Source of the DNA: Trogon surrucura
Lineage: Eukaryota; Chordata; Aves; Trogoniformes; Trogonidae
Assembly (NCBI GenBank): GCA_020746105.1
Contig: CM036633.1
Coordinates: 8,664,501 to 8,728,500, forward strand
DNA: 64,000 nt
Direction: 5' to 3'
The number at the start of each line of letters is the position of its first letter. Position 1 is the first letter of the stretch. This document shows, in pieces, positions 1 through 13,358 of the stretch. Below the pieces are notes generated by a model. It did not search any database and was not told the origin of the DNA. It was given only the letters and a program-made list of their open reading frames with translations. The position numbers and the translations under genes were made by a program.

Positions 1-2103
1 CTTTCTTTTAAAAATGTGTTTATTTTCAAGTCTCAGCAGCATGACTCACTTTGTTCCATAAGAGCATGTAAGCCAATATGTCAGCAGTGTGCAGCAGACA
101 CACTAACGTGGGGTGGAGAGCAGGTTTCACGCGCGACGTGGAGCTCACCTACACTGGTTTCCAGCCTTGACTCTCAATGTCGTTTGCAGTTTTTGTCACT
201 AGCTTCCTGATGTAGGCTGCGTCTCGCGGAAGATGCGTGACACTACCGATGCACTCTTTGGCACTTGAGTTAGGCCTTCTGGCTCCTTCTTCATCCTGCT
301 AGCTCTGGAGCAGGATAACCTCTCAAGTTCCCAGACTGGATTGGGTTTTTTTTGTTTGTTCTTTGTGTTAAAGCATGTCAGGTGAATGCTTAAATGCCTG
401 AAGCGCCATTTCTACAAGTCCTCTAATCTTACGATCTGTTGAGGTTACTTGTAAGTTTTGGGGATGATTATGAAAATCAGGCTCAAGGTAACTAAAATAT
501 TCTTGCAGGAAATCTTACACAGCTGTGCTTCTTGTGCTGATGTATTTCTGGTGCATATAAAATAAGACTTTATACTGTCTTGCTGTCTGACATCTCTGAT
601 TACAGACCTATATGTGTCTGCTGTGTCTTTTGCTCTCGACAGAAATTTAAAGGTTCAGTACACTGTCAAGTAATTTAGATTTGACAGTTTGAACTGGCAG
701 CTCCTTAAATTTATTTTTTTCTGGGAGATGACTGTGGGTTACAAGCATTTACATGTTGCTAATTATGCTGTAGAATCTTTTTCAGGGGAAAAGATTCACC
801 TTTCCAGTATTTGTTTAGAAACAGGAGCTAATCCGAGCATGGTGATAACTGATATGTTGCCAGAGCGACTGCAAGAAAAGCGGGAGGTGACTCCAAGTTA
901 AGGTAACATGTTGATGTACCTGTTTGGCTCTAATTTGGTTACATCTCTGAAATCAGTGGGAGTTAATTAGGCCTTTTAGCATGGCCATTACTGTGGTATC
1001 CAAGCAGCAACTGAGTTGGGCTACAAATGTTCCTGACTGTTGTTTGTGAAGAATATTCCATGCTTCCCTCTGAAAATCATGGGATGTGATTGTGTCTGTC
1101 TAAAGGTTGTAAGTATGTAAACGTCTTAGAGCATTAAGTAAGTTAAGTAAAATTGGACATTGCTGTTACTTTTAACTTGTATTTTTTCCTACAGTTGACC
1201 ACATTCTCCTCGAAAATGTTTTCTATAATGTGTCTTGCCGGTCTGAAAATGCAGGGGCAGGGAATCAGTAATTAAGTAGATTTCTGATTTTGTACTCTTA
1301 CAGCCTTGTTGTGAAAAACAGATTCTGAGGGCAACCTTTTGCATTGAGCCGTCATGTGAAAATGAGACTGGTGCATCAGATCTTATGCAGTGCCTAGAGG
1401 AAGGCAAAAGGTTAAAGTATGTGATATAGCAGCAGCTCTTTTAACTCTAAAATCCTGCAGACGTGCCACATAATTGAAACTCTTCCATGTGAGGAGAGAT
1501 GTAGGAGAGCCAGAGAGCAGCTGCTTTGTTTGACAGGCTTGCTGTACAGATTTCAGTGTGCTAATGTGTGGAAAGCAAGGCTGTTCCTTGCAGCATTGGA
1601 AGCTCTCTGCATTGAAAATATCTCAGCAGATTTTGTATTGTGTAGAGGGTCTTCAGACTGGAATCGAGAGTCCTGCGACAAGGTAACCCGTGTAACGCTG
1701 GAGATGGACGGTGCGGAGGGGAGGCTGCCTGCAGCCAGACTCTGTGCCAAAGTCAGGAAAGGCAATTTGAATACCAGGCTTTCTGTGTAGAGCTGTGGGG
1801 ATGATTGATCTCTAACCAGGAATTTACAGCACACAGCAGTGCCCAAAGTAGAGCAATCCTTGTATTTCCTTATTCTTCCCCTTCTGCACTGCTTTTGCGG
1901 CTTTCACAGCGTGAGACAGGCTACGGGAGCTCTGGCGTTGCTTTGAGTTGTTGCTTTTTTGGGAACAGCTGCTTTGCTGCGCTGACCTCTGTGAAAGAAA
2001 GGATCTCATCTCCTCAGGAGTGCCTGCAAGCAGGGGTGACACTGCCTTGCTCAGGGGCAGTGGGATGCTGTCACTTGGTTTCTGCCATTTTGCAAGACAG
2101 AGT
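1..2103. other. no recognisable gene
   Basis: I see no exon, RNA gene or recognisable repeat here. All open frames are short and lack family motifs. The sequence is T-rich on the + strand and could be intronic, intergenic or a long 3' UTR of a gene lying to the left. Confidence 0.5.
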
Positions 2104-2146
2104 TATAGAATCACAGAATCATTTAGGTTGAAAAAGACTTTAAAGA
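2104..2146 (-). repeat. CR1 LINE 3' end scrap
   Basis: The stretch begins with the familiar avian CR1 3' end in reverse orientation (tagaatcacagaatca, then ttaggttgaaaaagac) and decays after about 45 bases. It is a short, diverged tail fragment of a 5'-truncated CR1 copy on the minus strand. Confidence 0.7.
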
Positions 2147-5100
2147 TAAGAATTGCTCCAAGCTTTTTCAAATGTAGGCAAAATGCTTCCCCCATCTGGG
2201 CCCTGCTGCCATAGATGCTTTCCCAGAGAGCTGGGTTTGCTGTTTCCTTACCCTGAGAAACAGCAGGGTCAGAGGCTGTGATTACTGCTGGTCCACTGCT
2301 GCGCTCAGCTGCCCCTGCAGATGATCCTCCCTCAGCTGGCAGCAGTGGGTCTGGCTCTCTACTGCAGGAGCAGAAGCAAAGGGGCTATGGAAATCTTCCT
2401 GACACCCAGCAGCTTTTTATGTTGCCTGTGCTTAAAGCCAGGCATGGACTTCTACTGAACCTGGGAAGGCTTTGTGCAGAAAAGAGGTGGGCAAGTGGAA
2501 ATGTTCCAGATAAAAATGAAACAACCTGCTCTGATTTTTTTATTTTTTTTTTTCCCTGTAGCGTCAAGAAGAAATTTCTCTTCCAGGATACTGAATCTGT
2601 GAGGCTGAAGTCTTATTGCAGGAACTTCAGATAAGATTATACTTCTTTTTGGTGGGATCCTTTCTTAGAGCCACAGATCCTGAGTCTAAGTGGTGGTCGT
2701 CTTGGTACTTATATTCAAACTGGGCTCTATCATAGCAGTTCCTGCTTTGCGATGAGGATGTAAAATGCCTTTTGAACTTAGGTAATACTGTCCATTTGTT
2801 TTTCCTCTTTTACATGGGGCTTTTAATTAAGTCTGCATTGTGCAGTTCACTGCACTGATGACAATGTCAAAGCTCTAAGTAGCTTTAAGTAGTGCAGGAT
2901 CAGACCTGCAGCGTGTGGCTGACAACTTGCGTGTGGCAGCTGCTTCTGCTGTTGTGGGTGTGGGGCTGTCATGCTTCCTGCTTTAGAAATCATTCTCATG
3001 ATAGTCATACTGTTCTGAGATTTTTTTCATCATCAACCTGCTTTAAAAAAAGAAAGAGAAAAATCAACCCACAACTGCTCATCACCTCCTTAGTGAAAAA
3101 TGTTGCCTCCCCCTGCTCCCTGAGTAAGTAAAGTCTGTTTTGTGGCTCTGTGTGCAATATTTAACTGCCTTACCTGAAATTTTCGCTGACTGACTTTCTA
3201 AAGCATGGCCAGTACTGGTGAGCTGTCTTCACTGGAGCAGTGGTCTCTGCACATCTCCCTGTCATTGCACGTGTATAAACTCTGCTTTGCACTTCACCTT
3301 CCGGTTAGGCAAGACTGAGCTTCTGTAGTCACCCAGTTGTGGATCCTTGCCAGTGGCATGTGTAAACCCCAAACCCTAATAAATGAACTGTTAATCAAAA
3401 TAATGCTGCCAACCAGCAAGTCTAAAAATGAACAGCCTGTTTACGTGTCTTAGTGCATTTATGCTAACTACTATATTTGTGGCAAGCCTTCCCGCAAGGC
3501 AGCTCTGTGATGGAGAGGAGAGACCTCTTCCTCTCCTGTGTGGTCTGCTCTGTGTGTCCTTGCAGCACCAGGAGCAGTGGGCGTGCGTGTGGTCCCACAG
3601 TGAGGCCACAGAAGCTGGTAGGAGCTCCCTGACTAATAACGGGAATCTGTGTGGTCCCTTAAAGGGTGCAGAGGAACCCTGTCGGATACTCATGTTAGCA
3701 CAGGGTTGGAGGATCTGAAGAGCTGAGTCTTGGCACGAAGATTCCCTCTGTGTTCCTGGATGAAGCATGGCTGGGTGGGAATGCTCGATGCAACCCTTGG
3801 AAGTAGCTGCATCACTGTTCCTCGGCAGTTTCTGGCACTAGAAGCCAGCAGACACCTGACAGCACTTTGTCAGCTTGGTTGGGACGTGTCGGTGAGGTTG
3901 TCTGACCCTGAGGTGATGGTGTTTTTTTTTTTTGTTTGGCTAGGTTTTTTGGACATAGTCTCCATTAGAGCTGAGCATGCAGTGGAGCCTGTAATGACTC
4001 CTGAGAAGAGGGTGGTGGTGTGACCCGAAAGGGATAGTGGAGGGAGTCGGCAGAGTGCCGCTGACGGTTATCTGTGTGCCCGAGGAGCAGGGTGGCTGTA
4101 CGGATTTACTGGCTGCAGCTCGCATGGGCTGACTCAGTGGCAGGAGCAGAAGGGGACAAGGATGCCATCTGCCACGTCACCTGTTCCAGACCTGTTTCCT
4201 CAGGCTGCAATGCTGGGGTGAGCCTTAAACTTGTCTGCCCGGAGTGGCCAGCTCGGCACCGCTGTTAAACACCTCCCCAGAAGTTTTCCTTGGAAAGAGC
4301 TGATGGAGGTGGCTCATTTATTGGTCCCAAGGTGTACACTGAGGGGATTGTGCCATCTCCATCTTTTCTAGCTTTATGCTTGGTTCCTGTGCCTAAAAAT
4401 GCAAACCTGTTCCAGCATCTTTTCACACAGTATTGAATGAGAAGATGTATTCTTGTAGCTGTAACAAGTCTGTTTTATAAGTTGGCTTTGGGCCACCTCA
4501 GCAGAAATCAGTGGGCTGTATGCATATGCTCTGCCTCTCCTTTTTAGGGAAGAGTGGGGAGAAGGGCTTTATTCCCACATTCTGCCTCTCACTCCGGAAG
4601 AAATAAAGCCCCTCTTAGGGCAGCTGCTGCTACATCTTTTGCTATGATTAAATTCTCTTATTCTCCAGACCTTAATGACAGGAGTTTCTCTGAGAAGTGT
4701 TCCTAATGCCAGGAAGGGGAATGAGCATGTGTGTGCGTTTTCTACTCGGCTTTGCTGAAGTCATGTGAAATAGCTATAGATGGCACTCTGGTATTGGTTA
4801 CTGCTTGTGCCTCGTGCTTTTCGTGCTGAGAGAACAGAGCACAGTGAGACGTTTGTCTTGGGAGCGTAAGATCAATTTGGCCAGCTTCTGAGAGAAGACT
4901 TATGTATAGCTCCTGCACTGAACACATGGTGTGTGCAAGGCTATAGTTATGGATAGGAAGGGTAGAAAATAAGTTTAAGGAATAAGATGAAGCCTAGTGG
5001 CAGAACAGTGTATTATAGGAATACGGTTTCCTGTTATACGGATTTTTTTATTGGCAGTAGTTTCGTGTAGATGATCTAGCATTTTGAGTCTTGAGTTGAT

Positions 5101-8100
5101 AAGGATTTAAGGAAAATTCATACCTCATTTAAGGAGATGTTTATTCAGTGTCTGCCCAAGCTTTCTGTGCCCTGAGAACTGGTGCTGGAGGCTGTGGTGC
5201 CCTCCAGTACTGGAGGGACGGGCTGCAGTGCTTGTGTTGCTCCGGGGTTTGGCTGTCCTGGTGCTGCTCCAGGACAGAACTGGGGAGGTGCCAGCTGAGC
5301 AGAGGATGCATTAGGCTCTGCTCTGTCTCCCACACCTAGGTCTCCAGGGGAGGGTTTCAGCCTTGGAGCACTAAGCCTCTTCATGTAAATTGGTAATAGA
5401 GGTAAGGTTTAGTACCTGAGGGTAGGAAGGGGTGTTTGCTCTGTGTGTGGCCCTTGTCCTACCGGGAAGGGTCTCACACCTCTGGAGTTTGTTCAAACCT
5501 GAGAGTTGCCTTATGTGCACAGCCAGTCTCAGGGATCCCTTTCTTTCCCTTTCGTACTCCTGCATTTCAATATTCAGGTACAGAAGCGCTGATTCATTCA
5601 AAATGCGTTCTCTGCTCCGCAGATCGCTGCCAGGCTCTGTGAAAAGTCTGTCGTGTCTGGGTTTTCAAAACTGCTGTTCGCTTGGATCCTTCTAGTGACT
5701 TCTGCCTGTTTCAGGAGTCAAAGTCTGATGCACTTTCCATCGGGACTCGTAAAATCTTGGACTATTTAGAGACGTATCAAAAATTAAAAGAATTTCTTCT
5801 GGCGGCATTGAAGCCTGTGGTGTTTGAATCTTTGCTATGAAGATTTCTCTTGCTCAGAGAATAGTTCATTTTAATGCTGTGAAATAGAGCATGATAACTG
5901 TGCTTCTGAATACACCGCAGTGAGCATTATGTGCTGCTTAATAAAAAGATGCTCCTGTCTGAGAACTTCTTTTCAATGATGCAAGAGGGAAAAGTGCAAT
6001 ATCTGGATATTAGTAACACACTTCTTAAACTTTTGGCACAAATTTGTCTTTAGTGTAGTTCTGCTGCCTACAACTGGAGTTAAATTCTTGCTTCCTGGTT
6101 CAGCGCTCACTGCTTGTAATACAGCCTGTTAAATGTTGCAGTGGTGCTGCTACCTTTGGAACCCGTTGTCTGTCTGGTCTTGCTCCACAGGGAGTTTGGT
6201 AAGGAGAAGCAGGGTTGAGATGTGAAGATGTGGTGTGTAGCCATTGTTGTGCTTTGGTTTAGCTGCAGTAGGATGGAAAACTGAGGAAGAAAACCACCTG
6301 TTTCCTGTAAAGTCATTTTTGATATGTGTTAAAACTGTGAAGTCTGTAAACATGATTTAGGGGAGAGAAAGAGGAGAGATCCTAGGAAATAACACATAGC
6401 TGCAGAACTGCAAAACCTACAGGACTTTGCCACCAAGAACTCTACGTGCTAGGAGTGATCAAAACCAAATGTTCCGTGTTGTAGTACACACCTAGGGTGT
6501 AATCAGTGTGTTTTGCTTCTTGGCTGTTCCTGACTTTGTAGTCTCAGGGCAGGTTGTAGGCATCTTCTGGTACTTTTCAGTGCTTGATTTAAAAATCCTC
6601 TTTTCGTTGTACTTCCAACTTCTTTTCTACAGGCTCGAGGTCTGTTGGCAAAATGACTTTTGAGCTCAAGTAGAATGCTCACATGTCTTGGGGAGTGAAT
6701 GTAGGTTTGACACTGATTTGATTCTGCTTTTTCTGCCTGCAGCTTATCACTCAAGGTCTCCAATGAAGAACTTTATTTCGTCAGTCAAATATTTTCTGTA
6801 TGACTAGATAATAGCCAGAGGCTGTGATTTTTCTGTCAGTGCTCAGCATTGTGGATTTTCTATTTGGAAGTCATATGGCCATCTGAAAAGTAGTCTTAAA
6901 AACAAGCACTGCATTAGTGCAGAGTGACAGGATAAAATGAAATGACGGGGTATTTTTATTTCCATGGCATGTAAAATTTGTCCTTTTTTCTTTTTTTCCC
7001 CCCCAACAAAGCTGGAAGTCACAGGGAGGTTCATTCATTGTCAGCAGACACCTTCCCTGTCAAACTGAAAGTCATGTCCCAGTTTCTCCATTTATTCTCT
7101 GGAACGTGGTGCTTGTGAAAAGCACCAGCTCAGCTGCTGGGGATGTCCAGATTTCACCCACCTTCCCCATGGGCTGTAGCTGAAGTTTTTGCCCTGATAG
7201 ACTCGTGTTGTGTCCCGGCGGCTTTGCCCCAGAAACGGCTTCGTGAAGGGGAGCCCGATTTCCAGTTTTGTCCAGTCAGCAGCTCTCCCATCACCAGCAA
7301 ACAAAGAGGCCTTTAAGTGGGTTTGTGATTAGGAAAAATTGTCTGCTAGAAGCCCAATGGAGACACAGGACTGGTTTGTGCACCAGTCGCCAAGGCACTG
7401 TCTTTTAATCACAAGTGAGACAGTTTTGTATTGAAAACAAAGCCGTTTGTGCTGGTTTTGCGCTAGGGGAGGACGTCTGATTACCATGTGGTTAAACCTG
7501 ATCTGTAAAATGGGGAGAGGAACTGAAGGTATAGAATTAATACTAGATAAAACCACAGGTGTGACAGGCTCATTAAAAACTAGAAAGCCATGGAGTGGGA
7601 AAGAAATTAGTCCAGTGCCAAGGAGCAGTATGAGTAGGAAGATAAGGGAGGGGGAAATTATTGGCCTGACAGTCCTTCAGAGAGGAGGAGAAAAAATTGG
7701 CTTAAAAATTGAGCCCAGTAATAAAGTGGTATCTAATGCAAAGTGGTATCTACATGCAAAAGTGATTTTTCCTTGAAATACTAGTTTTATATTCTAATGC
7801 AGAAAAGCTAAGTGGTAGCAAAGGAAGTTGATAGATTTCAAAGGCAATATTAATTAGGAATGATTTGAAAGTCCAGCCAAAGATCTATTTAAATTGATGC
7901 ATTTCTAATGGAAGTGAATCTGCCACGTGTTTTTCCTAAAATAAAATGTCTAGATAAGATACTGTCTGCATGCGTTCAAAGTAGACTTTGAACATGAGAA
8001 AAGAATAAAACAGAAATTAAAAGGAATTCACTCCAGAGTGTGAAATGGCCAGCCTACACCTCTGCTGGTGTGTGGCCGGGTGGCTTTGCCTGCACCAGAG

Positions 8101-10324
8101 ACCTCGGTGTGCGGCTCTGACAGCAGTGCTGCTCCCGGGGCTAGGAAACACAGAGCTAAGAGATACGCGGGAGAGGTTGGTGTGAGTTCTTGTGTCTTTC
8201 CACAATGTTTTGAGCAACAGGATACTGATTCTTTCGTAGCCTGTAAAGATATGAGTTAGCACGAGCTGTACTCTAAGGAGCGTGGTACCTTGCAGTGTTT
8301 TTGTCAGACTGGCAGCTCACTTTTGGTTCTCGTGGGAGGAGTACCTAGGGCTCAGAAGAATACAAGTATGTGGTGCTCATAAAGGAGAGATATTTGGGGC
8401 ATCTGTGTATGATACGGGGCTGGGAAGGAAGGAGACCGAACAATAACCAGTTTACTGGTTACATGTTTGCCTCTGATTTCATGTTATATCTCTTTGTGAG
8501 CCACTATATGTTTGTTTGGTGTTGCTTAGAGCTGGGTTTGATTTATGCCATCTGAAAATTTAGTCTGTAATTCCTAAGAATGAAGCTTCATCCACTGCTA
8601 CAGAGGTTATACTTCTAGTCAGGTCATTTCGCACATGTGAAGCGGTTTACAAAACCACAGCACACAGATCTCTGTGCACTTCTATTTGTGTGTGTTGGAA
8701 CGTGCTTGATTTGTCGTACTGGCGTTTGCAGACTGAGGCATGACGTATGGCATCCTGTGCAACCGAGACCCCTGCTCGCTTGGTGACATCGGGAAGAGCT
8801 GAAAGTGTGGAGAAAATCAGCCTTTGGAACTGTTAATGAAACAAAGAAGCTTGCAGAATAGTTTAGTGAACTGATAGACCCAAGAGGATTTTAAAATACT
8901 AATTTTTTCCTTTCCTGGACCAAACCCAAATTCTTGACACCAGTGCACCTTAGTGCCAGTAGGACTCTGCTCCTTTGTGTGCTTGTGTTGAAGGCTGTGA
9001 GGAGCGCGCTGCTGTGCCAGTGCTGGGCACACCACTTGCACTTTGCAATGTAAATATGAGACGTTGTGAATGTGAGCAGATCTGTCTGTGTGCTTGCAGA
9101 GATTTTGCAGAAAACGAGGCCCAGTGTGTCCAGTGTATCATAGGAGCATAAATGTGCGCAAATCTTTCCAGTTTTGTTGGGAAAAGCGGACAGGTATACA
9201 ACTAAAGGAGGCACCATGACCGAAGGACACAAGGAATGGCTGAGCTACTAAGTGCTCTTTGATCGCAGCACATCTGTTCCCTTTGAGATAACTTCATGAA
9301 ACACACAGACCCTTTGCATCATCCCCACGGCTCAGCCCTTATCATTGCTACGAAATAGCCATGAGCTTGAAGAGTTTTCTCTGTACTGATGTTTAAAGGT
9401 GACTGTCAGGTATCCCCTGTTGTGACTGAGTAACTGCAATCTCTGAGGATGGTTCTTAGCTGGTTTGAGTGTTGCCTACTTCTATCTGGGGTTTGTGCCT
9501 TTTGCTTTCCAGGTTTTTCTCTGATTCTAGGAAATAACCCCAAGGCCTGTGCTAACACTCGACTCCCGGCATTAGAGCCTGCTCCAGGACCTTCTGCGTG
9601 TTGCTCCGTGTATGTTTGCCCAGCTCCCCTCTGCTTTGGTCTCTTCACTAAAGTTTAACTGCTGAGAAACTATGGCAAGGTGTGAGGTGAGCTCTTCATG
9701 GCAGGGGAAGGTGGAGGGGGAGCACGCTGGTTACTGTGCTGGCTGTTTCTGCTGGCAGTGCTGATGTTGGGTGGGATCCAGCCCCTGGGATGCTCCCGGG
9801 GATGCTGGGCACTATCCTCTCTGCGGCTGTGGAGCTCAACAGGGCTGGTTTAGAGAGAGCCTGAGAGAGGATCTTGAAAGTTAAGGGTTAAAGCCTGGCC
9901 AGCTGGACTTTAAGTAGCAGGCAGTATTCAAAGCACAGCGGACAAGTGGGATGTGAGAAGCCAGAATATGCAGGCACTGGGAATTGTGGGTGGCAATAAA
10001 AAGCCAAATACAAGAACAGAAACATATATCTTAATATATATTTCCATTACAGTCACAAGCACATTGTGAGGGGGGGAAGCGCATCTCAAGAGCAACATAT
10101 GTGTTATCTCATGCCTCCATCTAAGTATACAAGCATGGGATTAATGTCTATTTAACGTAAAGCTGAAGGTTTGGTGTACAGATGGTAAGAAGTTGGGCAA
10201 CAGCATGTGTAGCTTGCAGCAAGTGAATGCCGTCACTGGCCTTGTTTCTCACAAAATGTTACCCTTCAGTTCTGTCCCTAATCCACTTGCAAGGGTGCTG
10301 AGCTGTCTCTTCAGCACGGATGTA
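2147..10324. other. no recognisable gene; minor repeats only
   Basis: I find no protein family, RNA gene or convincing exon in this 8-kb stretch. Canonical AATAAA hexamers occur on the + strand at 3378-3383, 4602-4607 and 5940-5945, so an unrecognised + strand 3' UTR is possible. There is a poly-T run near 3,920, a perfect 18-bp palindrome at 5200-5217 and a local 17-18-bp direct duplication near 7,725-7,760. Confidence 0.45.
5200..5217. repeat. 18-bp perfect palindrome
   Basis: CCCTCCAGTACTGGAGGG equals its own reverse complement over all 18 bases. It sits in a GC-richer patch, and a second, looser inverted repeat (gtcctgg ... ccaggac) lies about 35 bases downstream. Function unknown; it may be chance or a small hairpin. 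Confidence 0.6.
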
Positions 10325-10470
10325 CTCAGGAAACTATAGGCCAGTGAGTCTGACCTCAGTCAGGCTAGGTAAGAATCTAGTGACCATAAAATGAGATGAG
10401 AACACAAAGCTGCGGGAGAAATACAAGTTGATAAAAATCAGTCTGTGTGGCTAAATCTTGTCAGACAAAA
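10325..10470 (+). repeat. old CR1 LINE reverse transcriptase fragment
   Basis: The start translates as N-Y-R-P-V-S-L-T-S, the conserved motif in the N-terminal part of the CR1 reverse transcriptase. A later piece (aaatcttgtcagacaaa) resembles the next conserved CR1 block. The frame between is decayed, so this is an old non-functional fragment, more diverged than the copy at 12.3 kb. Confidence 0.6.
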
Positions 10471-12329
10471 GTAGTGGGGGCTTTACCCTCCTTTTAAGGT
10501 GACGATGCAGTGAGCAGAGTTGCACAGGGGAAGCAATGCACACGGGCATCTGGAAGACACTTGGCACAGCGAGGCACAGCAGACTGGTGGGTAGGGTTAG
10601 TAGGTACAAAATGTGCCCGGGCTATACAGAAGGAGAAGATGTGGTTGGCATGCACAGACAGGTAATGAGCAGACTCTCGTACTTTGAGTGCTTTGGTACA
10701 TCCCTGCTCTAGCCAAATAGTTGTGGAGTACTGAGAGAGGGGATGAGGCTTTAGAGAACCTTATTCTACATTCAGGCAATTTTGCCTCAGAATTTTCTTC
10801 TGTGCCTGTTTATGGTGATTTTTATTTTGTCTCTATGAATCTGACCCAGCCTGTCTTAAAAGAGAACTTATCTTTCAATCTGCTGTTATTAAGGTCAAAT
10901 GTTGGGAGCATGCTTTTAGGGAAATATCTTTGACCTCGTTATTTCTGTTGTAGTTCTGTCTTTCTAAAGCTTAGGACACTGTTTGCTTTATGAATGCAAT
11001 TGAAATCAGTGCTTTTATTCTCCGCTTTCCGCTTGCTCTCTCAAATGAAATGCTCTTGTGTTCTGAGTGGAAGCCAAGAATGGTAGTATGCAACACTTCA
11101 ACTGCAGCTGCCTGGTTTGGAGACCTTTCAACTGGCCTTCACAAATTTTCTACTAATGCTTTGCTAAGACGCCCTGCTCATGCATGGCAGTGGAACTGGG
11201 AAGTGACTTACAAAGTGTCTGAGTGTTTAGTCCTTTAAGCCTCTCTGTAAGGGGCCATAAAACAGCCACTTGAGCAGAATCCAAAGCCCTCTCTTCAGTT
11301 CCACACTTTTTATTCAGTGGATCAGTTTTCCACTGTATTTAGAAGTAATCTACTTGTAGATCCCTGCTTTTAGCTGAAATAATCCCTAAGTTGTCCTTCA
11401 TGGGGTCCATTCCTTCAGAAATTATTATCTTAACTCATCACTGCTTATTTTTGTAGACCTTTCCTTATAATATGCTTGATAATTCTGTGAAATATTGGTC
11501 TAACCCCTACTGAAGACTATAAATTTCTTTCAGAATCTTTCTTTTCAAAATCTCTATAGAATTCTTTCAGAATCGTTCAGAATCCTGAATGAATTTTTCC
11601 TGGCAGCTGCTGATGTTCCTTTAAAATTTCCTGTGGCGGACCTGCCTAAAACATCACTGTGCTGGTAGCTTTGGGGTTTTGTATTCCCAGACCAGTCACA
11701 GATTTCAGGCAAGTCATGTCAGTGTTATCCATCCTGTTGAGTGCTTAGCAGTAAATGGATCTAGTAGTAGGGTTATCACAAGGGGTTAAATACCAGCTCT
11801 GTCAGTGAAAGGATTTATATCTAACGTAAGGAAGCAGGAGTGAGGATTTGTAATGACCAAACTATTCATCTCAGTTACCCAAGCTTTGTATCACCCCAGG
11901 AGCTGCCCAAAGTGCACTGTCGGGATTGCATGTTGGAGGTCACAAGGCAGCGTTTCAGAAAGTCACTTGCCAGAGGTTACAGAATAGTTCAGTAGCAGAG
12001 GTTGGAGCTGTTCTTGCAGGTGCGTGTAGTGAGGTCTGTCGCTTACCATGTAATGGGCAGGACAGGGCAAAGGCTGGAAGAAGACGAATGGGAGAAATAC
12101 CTGTCTGGGAAAATGAGTTCCCAAAACGGGATGAGGAGTGTTGAAAAAAGGGTTTATCCAATAGTTCTGTAGAGGTGATAAACGTTAGCAGGAACCTGAT
12201 GGAGTGCAACCTCTAACTCTGAGAATTACGGGGGAAGTAAATGTCAATACAATGTTTTCTGTGCTTGTATAGCTTCAAAAATAAAGGCTCCGCCTTAGCT
12301 TTGGCTGGGAATTTGGCTTTGCCTGGTAG
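10471..12329. other. no recognisable gene
   Basis: Short open frames only, with no motif I recognise. Around 11,530-11,590 there is a local cluster of 'ttcagaatc'-like short repeats. Nothing else is seen. Confidence 0.45.
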
Positions 12330-13358
12330 GCAATATTGCCCACCATGGTCAATGGGGCTGAGTCTGACTGGATGCCTGTGTCTAGTGGGGTCCCTCAGGG
12401 GTCAGTGCTCGGGCCGGTGCTTTTCAGTATATTTATCAATGATCTGGATGAGGGATTAGAGAATGTTGTCAGCAAGTTTGCTGATGATACGAAATTGGGA
12501 GGAGTGGTTGACACACCAGAAGGCTGTGCAGCCATTCAGAGAGACCTGGACAGGCTGGAGGGCTGGGCGGGGAGAAATCTTATGAAGTTCAACAAGGGCA
12601 AGTGTAGAGTTTTGCACTTGGGAAAAAATAACCCCATGTGCCAATATAGGTTGGGGACTGCCCTGCTGGAGAGCAGCGCAGGGGAAAGGGACCTGGGGGT
12701 TCTAGTGGACAGCAGGATGACCATGAGCCAGCAATGTGCCCTTGTGGCCAAGAAGGCCAATGGCATCCTGGGGTGTGTTAGAAGGGGAGTAGCAAGTAAG
12801 TCAAGAGAGGTCCTCCTGCCCCTCTACTCTGCCCTGGTGAGGCCACATCTGGAATATTGTGTCCAGTTCTGGGCCCCTCAGTTCAAGAAGGACAGGGAAC
12901 TGCTTGAGAGAGTCCAGTACAGAGCCACAAAGATGAAGGGCGTGGAGCATCTCCCTTATGAGGAAAGGCTGAAGGAGCTGGGTCTCTTTAGCTTGGAGAA
13001 GAGGAGGCTGAGGGGTGACCTCATTAGTGTTTATAAATATGTCAAGGGGGAATGTCAGGAGGATGGAGCCAGGCTCTTTTCAGTGGCGTCCACTGACAAG
13101 ACAAGGGGCAATGGGTGGAAGCTGGAACACAGGAGGTTCCATAGAAATATGAGGAAAAACTGTTTTACTGTGAGGGTGACCGAGCACTGGAACAGGCTGC
13201 CCAGGGAGGTTGTGGAATCTCCTTCTTTGGAGACATTCAAAACCCGCCTGGACGCGTTCCTTTGTGACCTACTATAGGTGATCCTGCTCTGGCGGGGGGG
13301 TTGGACTAGATGATCTTTGAGGTCCCTTCCTACCTCTAACATTCTGTGATTCTGTGAT
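12330..13358 (+). mobile_element. CR1 LINE, 5'-truncated, with intact 3' part of ORF2
   Basis: A single open frame from about 12,336 to 13,277 (313 codons) carries the C-terminal half of the CR1 ORF2 reverse transcriptase. It has the [11 protein letters not shown] block near codon 17 and the catalytic F-A-D-D-T-K-L box near codon 48, followed by the long CR1 thumb and C-terminal region through E-T-F-K-T-R-L-D. After the stop comes the short CR1 3' UTR (ggactagatgatctttgagg) and two copies of ATTCTGTG at 13,341-13,356, the repeat that ends CR1 elements instead of a poly-A tail. The copy lacks the endonuclease and the front of the RT, the usual outcome of incomplete target-primed reverse transcription. 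The open frame suggests it is younger than the other CR1 pieces here. It cannot move by itself. Confidence 0.93.

Noticed and set aside
1-6000. Possible 3' UTR or exons of SPATA2 or RNF114, expected neighbours of SLC9A8 in mammals.
   Set aside because: No peptide of either protein as I remember them appears in any frame. The AATAAA hexamers on the + strand alone are not enough.
7447-7776. A 109-codon + strand frame that looks somewhat protein-like (basic, few low-complexity runs).
   Set aside because: No family match, no flanking splice pattern and a local direct duplication in its 3' end. Most likely chance.
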